A DNA stretch of 64,000 nucleotides, from the NCBI GenBank assembly GCA_002842095.1, contig PHCB01000002.1, positions 62,001 to 126,000 of the forward strand, read 5' to 3'. The position numbers and the translations under genes are program-made. Below are positions 51,761-61,541 of this stretch, piece after piece (position 1 is the stretch's first letter; each line of letters begins with the position of its first letter). Source of the DNA: a candidate division BRC1 bacterium HGW-BRC1-1 (lineage in GTDB: Bacteria > Sumerlaeota > Sumerlaeia > Sumerlaeales > Sumerlaeaceae). The notes under the pieces are model-generated. The model was not told where the DNA came from and ran no database searches. It worked only from the letters and a program-made list of their open reading frames with translations.

Positions 51761-54700
51761 TTAAAGGCGATTCACCATTTCGAGGAATGTTTTCAAAATA
51801 ATGTGTGTTTCCTGTCCGCCACGCAAGACACTATGCTCCACATCGCTCAAGGCCCGGTCGATCATATGGATCGAAAGCAGATTTTCCACCTCCACAGATG
51901 ATTCCGGGAGCATTTCGCGAATGCCATCCACCGCCAGATAGCCAGACCACAGCGGTTGGGTGAGGGTGGCGGTCCAGGCGCGGGCCACGGGTTCCAGATG
52001 GTCGGCCTTTTCCCTGCGGGTGAAACCCTGCCCTTCGCGCTGCAACATGGCCCGGCTGGCCTGAAGCCGCAGCGACCAAAGCATCGAGGCCACATCGCGC
52101 AGGGGGCTGCGTTTGATGCGCCGCTCACTGAGGGGGGCAGCCGTATCGCCCTCAAAATCGATGAAGGCGAAACTGTTACCGGTGAAGAGAACCTGTGCGA
52201 GATGGAGATCCCCATGCACGCGGATACGCAGGCCGCGCAACCGTGGTGCAGTGGCGGTTTTAAACAGGTCATCGATGTGCAATCGCGCCTGAGTGAAATC
52301 CGTCAGCAGATCGCGCATGGGTTGATCATCGGGCAGGGACCGAATGCGTAGCAGTTTCAACGTGTTGCCCACGCGATTGCGCATGCTTTGATAAAGTCCG
52401 CGCTGATATAACAGCGAGAACGCTTCAGCGGAAAGACTGTTATCGTTGGTCGGAAGGGCGGCTAATCTGAGATGCAATTCTGCAAGTCGCTGCCCAAGCA
52501 GTGACACGGGTTCCAGCATCGGGCGGAACATGTCGTGAAAGGTCGGGGCCCACTGCGGCAGCACATTAATACCGCAACAAGCACCGGTTGTCGGTTTCAC
52601 CTTCACGACCGGTCCGGTGGCCGCTTCTGCCTGTTCCAGCACACGCTCGAGGTGATCCAGCAGCCAGCGGTCGGCGGTGCCCTGATTGGGCAGATACTCC
52701 TGCAGGAGAGCAACCGTTTCGGGCAGGTCGCCATCGGTCCCGTGATATTCCGCCCATCCGAGAAGCGACGGCAGCAGATGGTTATCGCCATTTTTGGGCG
52801 CGAGGGCAGTGCCTATTTCCACATCCGGGTGGGGGCCGGGCTGGGGCCGGGTGATAACCTTCACCACGCGGTTGCGCATGTGGGTGGCAATGAGATTGCC
52901 CTGTTCGGTGCGGATCGCCTGATAGTCATCCACATGGCCTTCCGGGGTGCCGTTGCGCATGGAGACCGTTCGCTTGATGACAAGCTTGCCGTGGGCGCCT
53001 TTCAGAACTTTTCCAGTGGTTAGGACGGTGTGAAGGATTCGGGCAAATGAGCTGTCCTGCGAGGCGTCTGACACGGCGAACATTTCCCCCGTGCGTTCGT
53101 TGCGCAGGTGTAGCACATCGCCCGGGACGCGGCGACCCGATGTCGTTTGCCCGAGAGGGCGAACCTTCACCGGCAACATCAGGTTGTTGCGTCGCATGGA
53201 CCCACCCGGCGCGGAAAGACATGCCAGGAAAAGTGCGGGACGAACCCGGCTGTTGAGGCGGATGGCATCGGTCAGTCGAATGTTGTGCAGATCCAACCGC
53301 ATTGGCTTCAGCCAGTCGAGCGACGCGCAATGGCGAACGAGGCAGCCATTCATTTCATCGCTGGGTGTGCCCCGAAGAAGGTCGTCCACGCTGCCCGAAT
53401 ATTCCACCACGCACACAGGTTCCGTGTCGCCGGATATACCCAACGGTGCTGTTTCCGATTTCTCCTCCAGAGAGAACCAGAGGAAACTGTGGGGTCCCAT
53501 CGTAAGGCCGTAATGGCCATGCTGCACACGGGGGAAGTCGCTCTGACTGAACAGTTCCACGGGTACATATCCCTGAAACGCTGTCAGGTCCAACTCCACA
53601 TGCTGCGCGTATCGCGAGAGATTGCAAACGCAGAGGATGGACTTGCCAGCGTGGGTGCGGATGAAGGCAATGATGCGGTAATTTTCGCAGTCCAGCATCT
53701 GCAAATCGCCCCGCCCAAAAGCCGGGTGACGTTTGCGAAGAGCAATAATGCGCCGGTGCCACCAGAGCAACGAACTCGGGTTGCCAAGTTGGGTCTCCAC
53801 ATTCACTGCTTCGTAGTGATATTCCGGATCAATGATGATGGGCAGATAAAGTCTTTGGGGATTTGACCGGGAGAAACCTGCGTTGCGGTCGGCGCTCCAC
53901 TGCATGGGTGTGCGAACGCCGTTGCGGTCGCCGAGATAGATGTTGTCGCCCATGCCGATTTCGTCGCCGTAGTACAGCACCGGTGTGCCGGGCAGCGAGA
54001 ACAACAACGCTGTCATCAGTTCAATCTTGCGTCGGTTGTTACCCAGCAGGGGAGCGAGGCGCCGCCGGATGCCGAGGTTGATGCGCGCGCGGGTGTCGCG
54101 GGCATAGCTGCGCTGCATGTAGTCGCGCTCTTCGTCCGTCACCATTTCCAGTGTGAGTTCGTCGTGGTTGCGCAGAAACAACGCCCACTGGGAAGCCGGC
54201 GGAATGGGCGGTGTCTGCCGGAGGATGTCCACCACCGGGAAGCGGTCTTCCATCTCCACAGCCATGAAAAGCCGTGGCATAATGGGGAAGTGGAACGCCA
54301 TGTGGCATTCATCACCCTTCTCACCGAAATACTGCACTGCATCTTCCGGCCACTGGTTTGCCTCGGCGAGCAACATGCGTGCGCTGTAACGCTTGTCGAT
54401 ATGCGCGCGGAGTTTCTTCAGGAAGGTGTGAGTCTCGGGGAGATTCTCACAGTTGGTATTCTCGCGCTCGAAAAGATAGGGCACCGCATCCAGGCGAATG
54501 CCGTCCACGCCCATTTGCATCCAGTAGTCGAGCACGCGCAGCATCTCGGTCTGAACCTTCGGGTTGTCGAAGTTCAAATCTGGCTGGTGCGAGTAGAAGC
54601 GGTGCCAGAAGTAGGCATCGGCCACAGAATCCCACGACCAGTTGGACTTTTCGAAATCCTGAAAAATAATGCGAGCGTCGGGATAACGCTCGTGGGTCTT

Positions 54701-55132
54701 GCTCCACACGTAAAAGTCGCGCTCGGGAGACCCGACCGGTGCCTTACGCGCGCGCTGAAACCAGGGATGCTGGTCGGAGGTGTGGTTCAGCACCAACTCT
54801 GTAATGACGCGAATGTCGCGCTCGTGAGCCGCTCGCAGGAACTCGCGGAAGTCGGCCATGGTTCCATAGTTCGGATGGATTTCGCGATAGTCGGCAATGT
54901 CGTAGCCATCGTCGCGCAGTGGGGAGGGATAGAAGGGGAGTAACCAGAGGGCGTTCACCCCGAGGTCCTGCAGGTAATCGAGCTTGTAAGTCAGGCCGCG
55001 AAAGTCGCCGGCCCCGTCGCCGCTGCTGTCAGCAAATGCCCGCACATGGACTTCATAAATGATGGCATCTTTGTACCATGTTGCATCATCTGATGCAGGT
55101 GTTATAAGCGCGCGCGATGGGTTCTTCTGCAT
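51761..55132 (-). CDS. treS: Trehalose synthase - maltokinase fusion (TreS-Mak)
   Basis: A 1123-residue bifunctional enzyme. Residues 15-560 form a GH13 trehalose synthase: [20 protein letters not shown], the nucleophile Asp215 in [13 protein letters not shown], acid Glu in [13 protein letters not shown], and RNHDELTLE. The C-terminal third is a maltokinase with the kinase-like [11 protein letters not shown] (His973-Asp975) and FIDFEGD. TreS interconverts maltose and trehalose; Mak makes maltose-1-phosphate, the substrate of GlgE, which is not in the window. The ATG at 55132 is preferred to a TTG nine codons upstream. First gene of the operon with the sugar importer, 49 bases before it. Confidence 0.94.
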   Translation of the reverse strand: MQKNPSRALITPASDDATWYKDAIIYEVHVRAFADSSGDGAGDFRGLTYKLDYLQDLGVNALWLLPFYPSPLRDDGYDIADYREIHPNYGTMADFREFLRAAHERDIRVITELVLNHTSDQHPWFQRARKAPVGSPERDFYVWSKTHERYPDARIIFQDFEKSNWSWDSVADAYFWHRFYSHQPDLNFDNPKVQTEMLRVLDYWMQMGVDGIRLDAVPYLFERENTNCENLPETHTFLKKLRAHIDKRYSARMLLAEANQWPEDAVQYFGEKGDECHMAFHFPIMPRLFMAVEMEDRFPVVDILRQTPPIPPASQWALFLRNHDELTLEMVTDEERDYMQRSYARDTRARINLGIRRRLAPLLGNNRRKIELMTALLFSLPGTPVLYYGDEIGMGDNIYLGDRNGVRTPMQWSADRNAGFSRSNPQRLYLPIIIDPEYHYEAVNVETQLGNPSSLLWWHRRIIALRKRHPAFGRGDLQMLDCENYRIIAFIRTHAGKSILCVCNLSRYAQHVELDLTAFQGYVPVELFSQSDFPRVQHGHYGLTMGPHSFLWFSLEEKSETAPLGISGDTEPVCVVEYSGSVDDLLRGTPSDEMNGCLVRHCASLDWLKPMRLDLHNIRLTDAIRLNSRVRPALFLACLSAPGGSMRRNNLMLPVKVRPLGQTTSGRRVPGDVLHLRNERTGEMFAVSDASQDSSFARILHTVLTTGKVLKGAHGKLVIKRTVSMRNGTPEGHVDDYQAIRTEQGNLIATHMRNRVVKVITRPQPGPHPDVEIGTALAPKNGDNHLLPSLLGWAEYHGTDGDLPETVALLQEYLPNQGTADRWLLDHLERVLEQAEAATGPVVKVKPTTGACCGINVLPQWAPTFHDMFRPMLEPVSLLGQRLAELHLRLAALPTNDNSLSAEAFSLLYQRGLYQSMRNRVGNTLKLLRIRSLPDDQPMRDLLTDFTQARLHIDDLFKTATAPRLRGLRIRVHGDLHLAQVLFTGNSFAFIDFEGDTAAPLSERRIKRSPLRDVASMLWSLRLQASRAMLQREGQGFTRREKADHLEPVARAWTATLTQPLWSGYLAVDGIREMLPESSVEVENLLSIHMIDRALSDVEHSVLRGGQETHIILKTFLEMVNRL

Positions 55133-55507
55133 GTTACCGCCTGTTTCTGTAGGTTGCAATATGACTCAATGATGTCCGGCGGAAGACATCCCGCAGGTAA
55201 CGGCGGGCGTAACCGCGCTTGGTAATCGGACTACATCGCCGCATGATTGGTTCCAACCGGTTGTGCTGTACTACCCTCTGGATATAACGAGTCTATTCTT
55301 TAATTTTATATTCGGATGCGATCGGAGGTTATTATTGGCGGGGCTTTTCTGGATGGTCTCCATCATCGCAACCCAGGGGACTAAGTCTATATCTGATGTT
55401 CTCGAAGGAACCTCTTGAATGACTGGCGTTGAAATTGCTACCGATTGACAGAATAGTTGCCCCCGAGGCTGTTTCGGGACAATCCAACACAATCGGTTCT
55501 TTCAACC
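55133..55507. other. 375-base intergenic region with stacked hairpins, no gene seen
   Basis: The gap lies between the divergent treS and ABC-export genes. GATGTC/GACATC (55171-55190) frames an 8-nt loop, CCCGC/GCGGG follows at once, and AACCGGTT palindromes lie near 55256. The remainder, about 55265-55440, is AT-richer than the genes and has TTGACA-like and TATATT-like boxes I cannot pair into a convincing promoter. Short frames on the minus strand have no homology or ribosome binding site. It may hold promoters and 5' leaders for both operons. Confidence 0.5.
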
Positions 55508-56518
55508 ATGATCGTAATTGAGACAAAACGACTCACCAAAGTTTACACCCACGACTTCATCGACGTCGAGCATGGGCGCTTGCGCTTCAACTTCATGAGA
55601 AAAACGGTGGCACTCGACAGCCTTGACCTGGAAGTCCGCGAGGGAGAAATCTTCGGACTCCTTGGGCCCAACGGCGCAGGCAAGTCCACCACCATCAAAA
55701 TATTGATGGGCATCCTCTTCCCCTCCAGCGGTTCGGCCAGCATTATGGGCAAGCCCCTGGGAGACAAGAGCGTAAAGGCGAGCATTGGCTTTCTGCCCGA
55801 GAATGCAAACTTCTACGACTACCTCAAGGGCGAGGAGTTCCTTGATTATTACGGGACCCTGTACGGACTGGGTAAGGCCGCCCGGCGCAAGCGGATCGAC
55901 GAGTTGTTCGAACTGGTCTCGCTGCCGCCCCACGCGCCCAACCTTCCGCTCAAGGGCTACTCGAAGGGAATGCTTCAGCGCATCGGCGTGGCTCAGGCCC
56001 TGCTGAATGATCCTCAGGTCGTGGTGCTGGACGAGCCCCAATCGGGCCTCGATCCACTGGGGCGCAAAGAGATCCGCGACATCATACTTAAGCTGAAAGA
56101 AAACGGCAAGACGGTCTTCTTCTCCTCGCACATCCTCAGCGATGCGGAGTTGATCTGCGACCGGGTGGCCATCCTCAACCGTGGGAAGCTATCCACCATG
56201 GGCGACCTGGACACTCTCCTCAGTTCCACCATTAAGGATTGGGAAGTGATCGTGTCCGGCATGAGCGCAGAATCGGTGGCCGAGCTTCGTCCCCATGCCA
56301 TCAAGTTCCTTGAACGCGAGCGTGACGTGCTTTTCGTGTTCGACAAGGAAGAGCCGGTGCGCGACACACTGCGACGCGTCGTCGAACAGAACGCCACCCT
56401 CGTTTCATTGTCGCCCCGTCGCGAAACCCTGGAGGAATATTTCATCCGGGAAGTTTCGAAAAAACCTGCGCAGGAAGCAAAGACCGACTCAAAATCCAGG
56501 AGCGCCGCGAATGTTTAA
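55508..56518 (+). CDS. ABC transporter ATP-binding protein (ABC-2 export type)
   Basis: A 336-residue ATPase. Walker A is LGPNGAGKSTTIKILMGILF, signature is LKGYSKGMLQRIGVAQALL, Walker B is VVVLDEPQSGLDPLGRKEI and the switch His is in FSSHILSD. The layout matches CcmA/DrrA-type ATPases of ABC-2 exporters. An unusual insert of about 20 residues after the first strand (HDFIDVEHGRLRFNFMRKTV) is not in standard members and could contact the substrate or permease. The C-terminal 100 residues form the accessory regulatory domain. It overlaps the permease gene by eight bases. Confidence 0.93.
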   Translation: MIVIETKRLTKVYTHDFIDVEHGRLRFNFMRKTVALDSLDLEVREGEIFGLLGPNGAGKSTTIKILMGILFPSSGSASIMGKPLGDKSVKASIGFLPENANFYDYLKGEEFLDYYGTLYGLGKAARRKRIDELFELVSLPPHAPNLPLKGYSKGMLQRIGVAQALLNDPQVVVLDEPQSGLDPLGRKEIRDIILKLKENGKTVFFSSHILSDAELICDRVAILNRGKLSTMGDLDTLLSSTIKDWEVIVSGMSAESVAELRPHAIKFLERERDVLFVFDKEEPVRDTLRRVVEQNATLVSLSPRRETLEEYFIREVSKKPAQEAKTDSKSRSAANV

Positions 56519-57497
56519 GGTCCTCGCAATCTCTCTCAACACGTTCAAGGAGGCGGTCCGCAACAAGGTTCTCTACTTCCTACTGATCTTCGCCATCCTC
56601 ATCATTGTCTTTTCGAGTTTCATCAGCGACCTGTCCATTGCGGCTCCCGACCGATTGATCAAGGATCTCGGTCTCGCCTCCATCGACTTTTTCGGCTTCC
56701 TCATTGCTGTCTTTGTGGGCGTTTATCTCGTCTATAACGAACTCGATAAGAAGACGATTTATACGATCGTTTCCAAACCCATCGATCGCTATCAGTTCAT
56801 CCTCGGCAAGTACTTCGGACTGCTCATCACGATCCTGGTCAATATGGTCATCATGAGCATCTTTCTTTTCGCCGTGCTCTACTGGCGCGAAACCTTCGCC
56901 AGCGACAAGCTGAGCAACCTCCTCTATCCGGAAGTTTCGTCCGGAAAGCGCGAGGCCATCGCCAATCTCCAACTTCATTATTATTGGTTCCATGTTCAGA
57001 CGTTCTTCATCGCCATTGGCAAAGCGGTGGCCACGCTGTTTGGTTACTCCGAGGCGGTGACAGCGGGCCTGCTGAGGGTTATTGCTTTCAGTGCGCTCGG
57101 GCTTTCCATCATCACGGCCTTCGCCATCTTCTACTCGACCTTCTCCACTCCCACACTCAGCGCAGTGTTCACCTCGCTGACCTTTGTCATCGGTAGCCTG
57201 TCGGAAGACATCGTGCGCTATGCCGAGAAGCTCGCCGAAAAGGCGGGCGGCCTGGCCGCTCTGGCCGGGGCTGATGTGTTGAAATATAACTTCGCCACCT
57301 GGGCCGTGCAAATCGTGCCCAATCTGGCCTACTTCGACAAGCGTGCCGAGGCGATCCACGGTCCCGCTGCCATGGAAGTGCCGGCCATACTCGGTCCCAC
57401 CCTCAGCGATCCCTGGGCCGTGGCCTACGGACTGCTCTATACGGCCGGCATTTTGTGCCTCGCCTCGCTCATATTCAATCGCCGGAATTTCAAGTAG
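56511..57497 (+). CDS. ABC-2 type permease
   Basis: A 328-residue inner-membrane protein with about six hydrophobic segments, beginning FKVLAISLNTFKEAVRNKVL, the usual opening of ABC-2/NatB-type permeases. VSKPIDRYQFILGKYFGLLI is the coupling loop pattern. AGGAG lies eight bases before ATG 56511, and the gene begins inside the ATPase gene, so they form one complex. Substrate unknown. The next gene starts six bases later, making a three-gene operon. Confidence 0.92.
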   Translation: MFKVLAISLNTFKEAVRNKVLYFLLIFAILIIVFSSFISDLSIAAPDRLIKDLGLASIDFFGFLIAVFVGVYLVYNELDKKTIYTIVSKPIDRYQFILGKYFGLLITILVNMVIMSIFLFAVLYWRETFASDKLSNLLYPEVSSGKREAIANLQLHYYWFHVQTFFIAIGKAVATLFGYSEAVTAGLLRVIAFSALGLSIITAFAIFYSTFSTPTLSAVFTSLTFVIGSLSEDIVRYAEKLAEKAGGLAALAGADVLKYNFATWAVQIVPNLAYFDKRAEAIHGPAAMEVPAILGPTLSDPWAVAYGLLYTAGILCLASLIFNRRNFK

Positions 57498-57503
57498 GCC
57501 GCC

Positions 57504-58805
57504 ATGAAACGCGGATTAATCACCAACATCATTCTCTTCCTGCTCTTTGCAGCGTTCTTCACCCCCGCAGTGCTCATCCAGCGGCGGGGGCTGGAAAACG
57601 TGCTGAAGAACCCACCCTTTCAGGAAACCTGGCTGCTCTCCAGCCGCAGTGGTCCGATGCTGCGCCTCATGTCGCTGCGTTACGATATGGTGGCAGCGGA
57701 CTTCCTCTGGTTGCGCGCCATCCAGAGCTTCGGTGGACGCGGCATGACGAACCGCGACTGGAAGCCGGTCTATAACATGTTCGACACGATCACCGAACTG
57801 GACCCGTATTTCGAGCAGGCCTATACGTTCGGCAACCTGGTCATCGGTGACGAAGGCGGTCAACAGACCGAGGGGCTGAAACTTCTCCGCAAGGGGATGT
57901 TCAATCTCATCCGCCAGTACCGCATCCCCTTCGAGGGAATGTATGTGGCGCAATGGTCACTGCGCAATCTCGACATGGCCCGCTGGTTCGGCCGCATGAC
58001 CGTCAAGCGTCCCGACATGCCCGATTGGGTGCCACGGGTGGTGGCTTATCTGGAAGTGCAAGCCGGCGAGTTTTTTATCGGTTATCGCCAATTCTTGTCC
58101 AACCTATTGCAAGCCATAGACGCCGAGGATGTGGCTCTCCAGGGAATCGCGCTGAACAAAGTGCGCGAGACCATCGACAAGTTGAACATGTTCCACCTCA
58201 TGCAGGCTTATGACGAATACACCACCGCCACGGGCGCGCCGCCGGGTCGCATCGAAGATCTGGCCGGGATGCCGGCGTTGCAAAACGTGGAAATGCCGCG
58301 CATGAGCCAGGTCATGGCGTTGATTCAAAAATACGCCCGGGCTCAGGGGAAGCAGGGTGTTTATGAGGGATGGAAAGATGGCATCGCGATGCCAACACCA
58401 GACCAGATTGCCGCCGTGGAACTGGTAACCACCGCCACCGAAGGGCAGACAAGAATGCTTCCCCTCGAGGGCGTGATCTTCCAGCAATCTCTGGATAAAA
58501 GAACCGGTATTCCAGAGGAACCCCACGGTACCCGCTACGTGCTTAATCTCTCGAAGATCGGATATCCCTGGGTGCAAAAGGATGAACTGATCTTGTCCGC
58601 CGCTAAATTGCAGGAGGATCTGGCTGGTTTACTGAAAGGTGTAAGGGATGCCATTGCCGAGCGAAAGAAAGAACTCGGACGCAACCCCAGGGATCTTCAT
58701 GAAGTGTTTTACACCGACTTCAACACCACGGAACCCTTTGGTGGGAAGTTCAACTATGATCCCACAACCGGCAACTTCACCAGCAGTACCTTCCCCAAGC
58801 TGTAG
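57504..58805 (+). CDS. Anchored helical-repeat-like protein, partner of the ABC-2 exporter (unknown)
   Basis: A 433-residue protein with one N-terminal membrane segment (LITNIILFLLFAAFFTPAVL) and a mostly helical periplasmic body. The motif RYDMVAADFLWLRAIQSFGG near residue 60, then ITELDPYFEQAYTFGNLVIG, resembles an uncharacterised family of anchored TPR-like proteins carrying a DxLWxRxIQYFG motif (from memory). No cysteines and no obvious catalytic residues. Tight spacing with the ATPase and permease implies that the three work together, perhaps as an exporter with a periplasmic accessory. The operon ends in a strong terminator. Function not known. Confidence 0.8.
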   Translation: MKRGLITNIILFLLFAAFFTPAVLIQRRGLENVLKNPPFQETWLLSSRSGPMLRLMSLRYDMVAADFLWLRAIQSFGGRGMTNRDWKPVYNMFDTITELDPYFEQAYTFGNLVIGDEGGQQTEGLKLLRKGMFNLIRQYRIPFEGMYVAQWSLRNLDMARWFGRMTVKRPDMPDWVPRVVAYLEVQAGEFFIGYRQFLSNLLQAIDAEDVALQGIALNKVRETIDKLNMFHLMQAYDEYTTATGAPPGRIEDLAGMPALQNVEMPRMSQVMALIQKYARAQGKQGVYEGWKDGIAMPTPDQIAAVELVTTATEGQTRMLPLEGVIFQQSLDKRTGIPEEPHGTRYVLNLSKIGYPWVQKDELILSAAKLQEDLAGLLKGVRDAIAERKKELGRNPRDLHEVFYTDFNTTEPFGGKFNYDPTTGNFTSSTFPKL

Positions 58806-58859
58806 CAGTCTGGCGGTTTTCTGAGGGTGTTTCACCACTAATTTTTCTTTGCCTATCAC

Positions 58860-58900
58860 GGTCGCCGATGTGTGCCTTGTTCACATCGGCGACCATCTTT
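58860..58900 (+). terminator. Rho-independent terminator of the ABC-2 operon
   Basis: A perfect 13-bp stem GGTCGCCGATGTG / CACATCGGCGACC with a 9-nt loop is followed by ATCTTTTT. It lies 55 bases past the last gene and 33 before the next start. Confidence 0.93.
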
Positions 58901-58932
58901 TTGACATCACCGGCCGAAGGAGAATTACATAA

Positions 58933-59889
58933 ATGACGCCCACCCCCGCTGTTGAAATCCGCCTGTTCCGTGGCAAGGATGCCGAGCCTCTGCTCGCCCT
59001 GTGGGATCGCGCACTGCCGCTCGATGGCATTACCCGTGATCTGCTGGAACGGCGCATCCTGCTGGACCTGAGCTTCGAACCGCAAAGCCTCATTGTGGCC
59101 GAGGCGGGCGGTGCGCTGGTGGGTTTCATCACGATGTTCGTGCTTCACAAACCCATTGAAAAGGTCGGACTGCGCGAAGACACGGGGTTCATCACGGCCA
59201 TGGGTGTTGACCCTGACCGGCGCGGGGAGGGAATCGGCTCGGCGTTGCTGGCGTCAGCGGAAACATTCTTTCGCGAGCGTGATCGCAAGATAATCACGAT
59301 CGCCCCTTACACGCCCAATTATTTTGTCCCCGGGGTGGACAAAGACAATTACGCCGACGGTGTCGCCTTCCTGCAGAGTCACGGTTTCGAGGAATACACC
59401 GAGGGTTTGGGGGCTGACGCAAATATTGCGACCTTCACCCTCGACGGGAAGGTGCTGACGAAAGAGAAACAACTGGCGGGGGAGGGAATCGAAATCCGCC
59501 ATTATCGCCGCGACGACCTTCCGGAGTTCCTTCAATTTCTCCGCGATCTGATGCCCGGCCCGTGGGTGGAGGATGCGCGGCGCAATCTCATCGATCTGAC
59601 CCATGGACGGTTTCATGAGGATGCCATCTGGTTGGCTCTGGATGAAGGCCGGATCATTGGTTACTGTCAGCATGAGTCCGATCACTTCGGGCCCTTCGGA
59701 GTGTCGGATGACTACCAGGGTCGGGGTATTGGCAGCGTGTTGCTGGCGCGCACCATGTACCAGATGCGCCTGCGCGGCTACCATTGCGCGTGGGTTTTGT
59801 GGACCGGCGAGCGGGCCCTTCAGGGTGTATACGGACGCCTCGGCTTCAAGCTCACCCGCCGTTATGCCATTATGAAAAAGACTCTCTGA
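58933..59889 (+). CDS. Tandem GNAT-domain acetyltransferase (paralogue B)
   Basis: A 318-residue protein with two GNAT domains. Domain one has VDPDRRGEGIGSALLASAE and ends with NYFVPGVDKDNYADGVAFLQ; domain two has VSDDYQGRGIGSVLLARTMY and a final YGRLGFKLTRRYAIMKK. The same order and the shared NYF-x-PGVD mark it as a paralogue of the protein at 25490-26398, though the two have diverged widely. Both CoA loops keep the R/Q-x-x-G-x-G pattern, so both domains may bind acetyl-CoA. AGGAGA lies ten bases before the ATG. It follows a strong terminator, so it is separately transcribed. Substrate unknown. Confidence 0.87.
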   Translation: MTPTPAVEIRLFRGKDAEPLLALWDRALPLDGITRDLLERRILLDLSFEPQSLIVAEAGGALVGFITMFVLHKPIEKVGLREDTGFITAMGVDPDRRGEGIGSALLASAETFFRERDRKIITIAPYTPNYFVPGVDKDNYADGVAFLQSHGFEEYTEGLGADANIATFTLDGKVLTKEKQLAGEGIEIRHYRRDDLPEFLQFLRDLMPGPWVEDARRNLIDLTHGRFHEDAIWLALDEGRIIGYCQHESDHFGPFGVSDDYQGRGIGSVLLARTMYQMRLRGYHCAWVLWTGERALQGVYGRLGFKLTRRYAIMKKTL

Positions 59890-59920
59890 GAGGCGGGGGG
59901 GCGATTAATGCGTCCTCAAA

Positions 59921-59969
59921 AAAAACGGACACGCAACCGACGTCGTAACGCCTGTTTCGTGTCCTTCTT
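59921..59969. terminator. Bidirectional terminator between GNAT-B and the Spy-like gene
   Basis: GGACACG and CGTGTCC pair around a 24-nt loop; the stem is flanked by eight A residues on the left and CTTCTTTTTG on the right, so each strand has a U-tract. It lies between convergent genes. Confidence 0.75.
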
Positions 59970-59989
59970 TTTGTGGAACCGCTGGTGAT

Positions 59990-60490
59990 TTATTCGGGTT
60001 TTGCAGCGGGTGCCGAGGTATTCCTGTCGCGCATGCGGCGCGGGGTCATTTTTTCAGATTCAGTCATTTGCTGCTCGAGTTCTTTCTTCTGGTCGGGCGT
60101 GAGCATGGCGTCGATCTTCGTGTTTACGTCTTTGTCGAGTGCCATCAAAGTCTCGCGCATTTTTGCCCGCGAATCTAATGTACCAGTTGTGCCCGATTCC
60201 TGACGCATTTTTATCATGTCAGTTTGAACGGTCTTAAAGCCTTCCTGCCAGGACTTCTCGATCTCGTCGAGTTTCGTCTTTTGTTCGTCCGTAAGAGTCA
60301 GTTTTTTCAGCGCTGCCAGGCGCGCTGCGCCAAGACCCGACGCCTGACGACCGCCGCGGCCGGCACCACGCGAGCTGATTACCGTCGTTTGGGTCGTCTG
60401 CTCTCCCAGGGTTGACTGTCCCTCGGCTGCAAAGGCCAGGCTTGCTGCACCCAGGCATAATGCCAGGGTCAAAACGTTCGACTTCTTCAT
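59990..60490 (-). CDS. Exported Spy/CpxP-like (LTxxQ) protein
   Basis: A 166-residue protein with a signal peptide (cut after AFAA or SLAFA) and a helical mature part. Two LTxxQ-type motifs occur, LTLTDEQKTKLDEIEKSW and MLTPDQKKELEQQM, the mark of Spy/CpxP periplasmic chaperones and related stress proteins. A Gly/Arg patch (RGAGRGGRQ) and a Thr-rich stretch precede the first motif. It is a little longer than Spy and could be a heavy-metal-binding or unknown member. GGAGAA lies six bases from ATG 60490. Monocistronic. Confidence 0.8.
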   Translation of the reverse strand: MKKSNVLTLALCLGAASLAFAAEGQSTLGEQTTQTTVISSRGAGRGGRQASGLGAARLAALKKLTLTDEQKTKLDEIEKSWQEGFKTVQTDMIKMRQESGTTGTLDSRAKMRETLMALDKDVNTKIDAMLTPDQKKELEQQMTESEKMTPRRMRDRNTSAPAAKPE

Positions 60491-60742
60491 TCTATTTTCT
60501 CCGAAAACTTCAGTCTTTGATGATGGTGCATTCAGTTGAGGGGCTATTTGCTCCGTAATCAACCGTTTGCCCACCGTGTTTAGACATGTCAATCGTCAGT
60601 TGGATGCGCTTCCCTTACGATTTTCTGCAACTTCCGGCGGGCAAAGGCCTCTAACTTAATGATTTGGGAAGCGAATGTTCCACCCTTAGGGCTTCTAATA
60701 CGCTCCCGGTTATATCTCATCACGGTTTGCGGATTTGCTCCC

Positions 60743-61441
60743 ATGTCGGTTTTCTTTGAAGAAACGATCATCACGTCGCGCCCATATCGCGAATACTGCG
60801 ATATGTTTGCTCTTACCACGGGCGACCTGCATGACCGTCGTATTCTGGACTGCGGGGCGGGTGGATCCTCTTTCTGTGCCGAGGGGCGTGCGTTGGGGAT
60901 GGATATAACGGCCGCCGACCCGCACTACGATCTGGCCGGTGAACAGATGGCGGAGTTGGCCCGGGCTGGGATGGACCGCGCGAACCGCTTCATCACGGAG
61001 AATATCCGCAATTATACCTGGCGCTATTTTGCCGATATGGCCGACTACAACCGAACCCGCACGGAATCTACCCATAAGTTCATTGATCACTACCAGCAGC
61101 CGGCCTCCCACGGTATGTATGTCGCTGCCGGATTGCCCGAGCTTCCCTTCGAGGACGGCGAATTTGATCTTTCGCTGTGCGGACATTTCCTCTTCACCTA
61201 TGCCGACAGACTGGATTTCGATTTTCACGAGGCGGCTCTGCGCGAACTCGTGCGTGTCTCCCGCGATCAGGTGCGCGTCTTCCCTCTCCTCGATAGGGAA
61301 TCCCACGCATGCGAATTCGTGAAGGACTTGCGTGACGCTCTTCTGGGCGATGGTATTCACTCCGCCGTTATGTCTGTGCCTTACGAGTTTCAGGATGGCG
61401 GCAATGAGATGCTGGTTCTGCAACGACGCACCTTTCGGTGA
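60743..61441 (+). CDS. Class I SAM-dependent methyltransferase-like protein
   Basis: A 232-residue protein with motif I ILDCGAGGSSFCAEGRALGM, the acidic turn ITAADPHYDL, motif IV DLSLCGHFLFTYADRLDF and motif VI-like VSRDQVRVFPLLD, so it should bind S-adenosylmethionine. The substrate is unknown. A segment of about 45 residues with NYTWRYFADMADYNRTRTES is inserted between motif I and IV and may form a lid. ATG 60743 is chosen since homology begins near it; no Shine-Dalgarno is visible, and it may be leaderless. The 250 bases before it hold no recognised element. Confidence 0.82.
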   Translation: MSVFFEETIITSRPYREYCDMFALTTGDLHDRRILDCGAGGSSFCAEGRALGMDITAADPHYDLAGEQMAELARAGMDRANRFITENIRNYTWRYFADMADYNRTRTESTHKFIDHYQQPASHGMYVAAGLPELPFEDGEFDLSLCGHFLFTYADRLDFDFHEAALRELVRVSRDQVRVFPLLDRESHACEFVKDLRDALLGDGIHSAVMSVPYEFQDGGNEMLVLQRRTFR

Positions 61442-61541
61442 CACGAGGCCACGGGGGACGTTTTCGACATCCGTTCAGAAACAAATTGATCTCACAGACC
61501 GCACCTTGTGAAATGGATCACACTCAAACTCTGGGGAATTC

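Noticed and set aside
55171-55235. Riboswitch in the treS leader
   Set aside because: The hairpins do not match a riboswitch core I know; kept only as structured DNA.
55271-55526. Minus-strand frames of 64-73 codons in the treS/ABC gap
   Set aside because: No ribosome binding site, no protein-like pattern, and they overlap likely promoter DNA and the ABC gene start.
60589-60744. A 50-codon minus-strand frame divergent from the methyltransferase
   Set aside because: It shares the CATG with the methyltransferase start but lacks a ribosome binding site, has codon use unlike neighbours and no known family.
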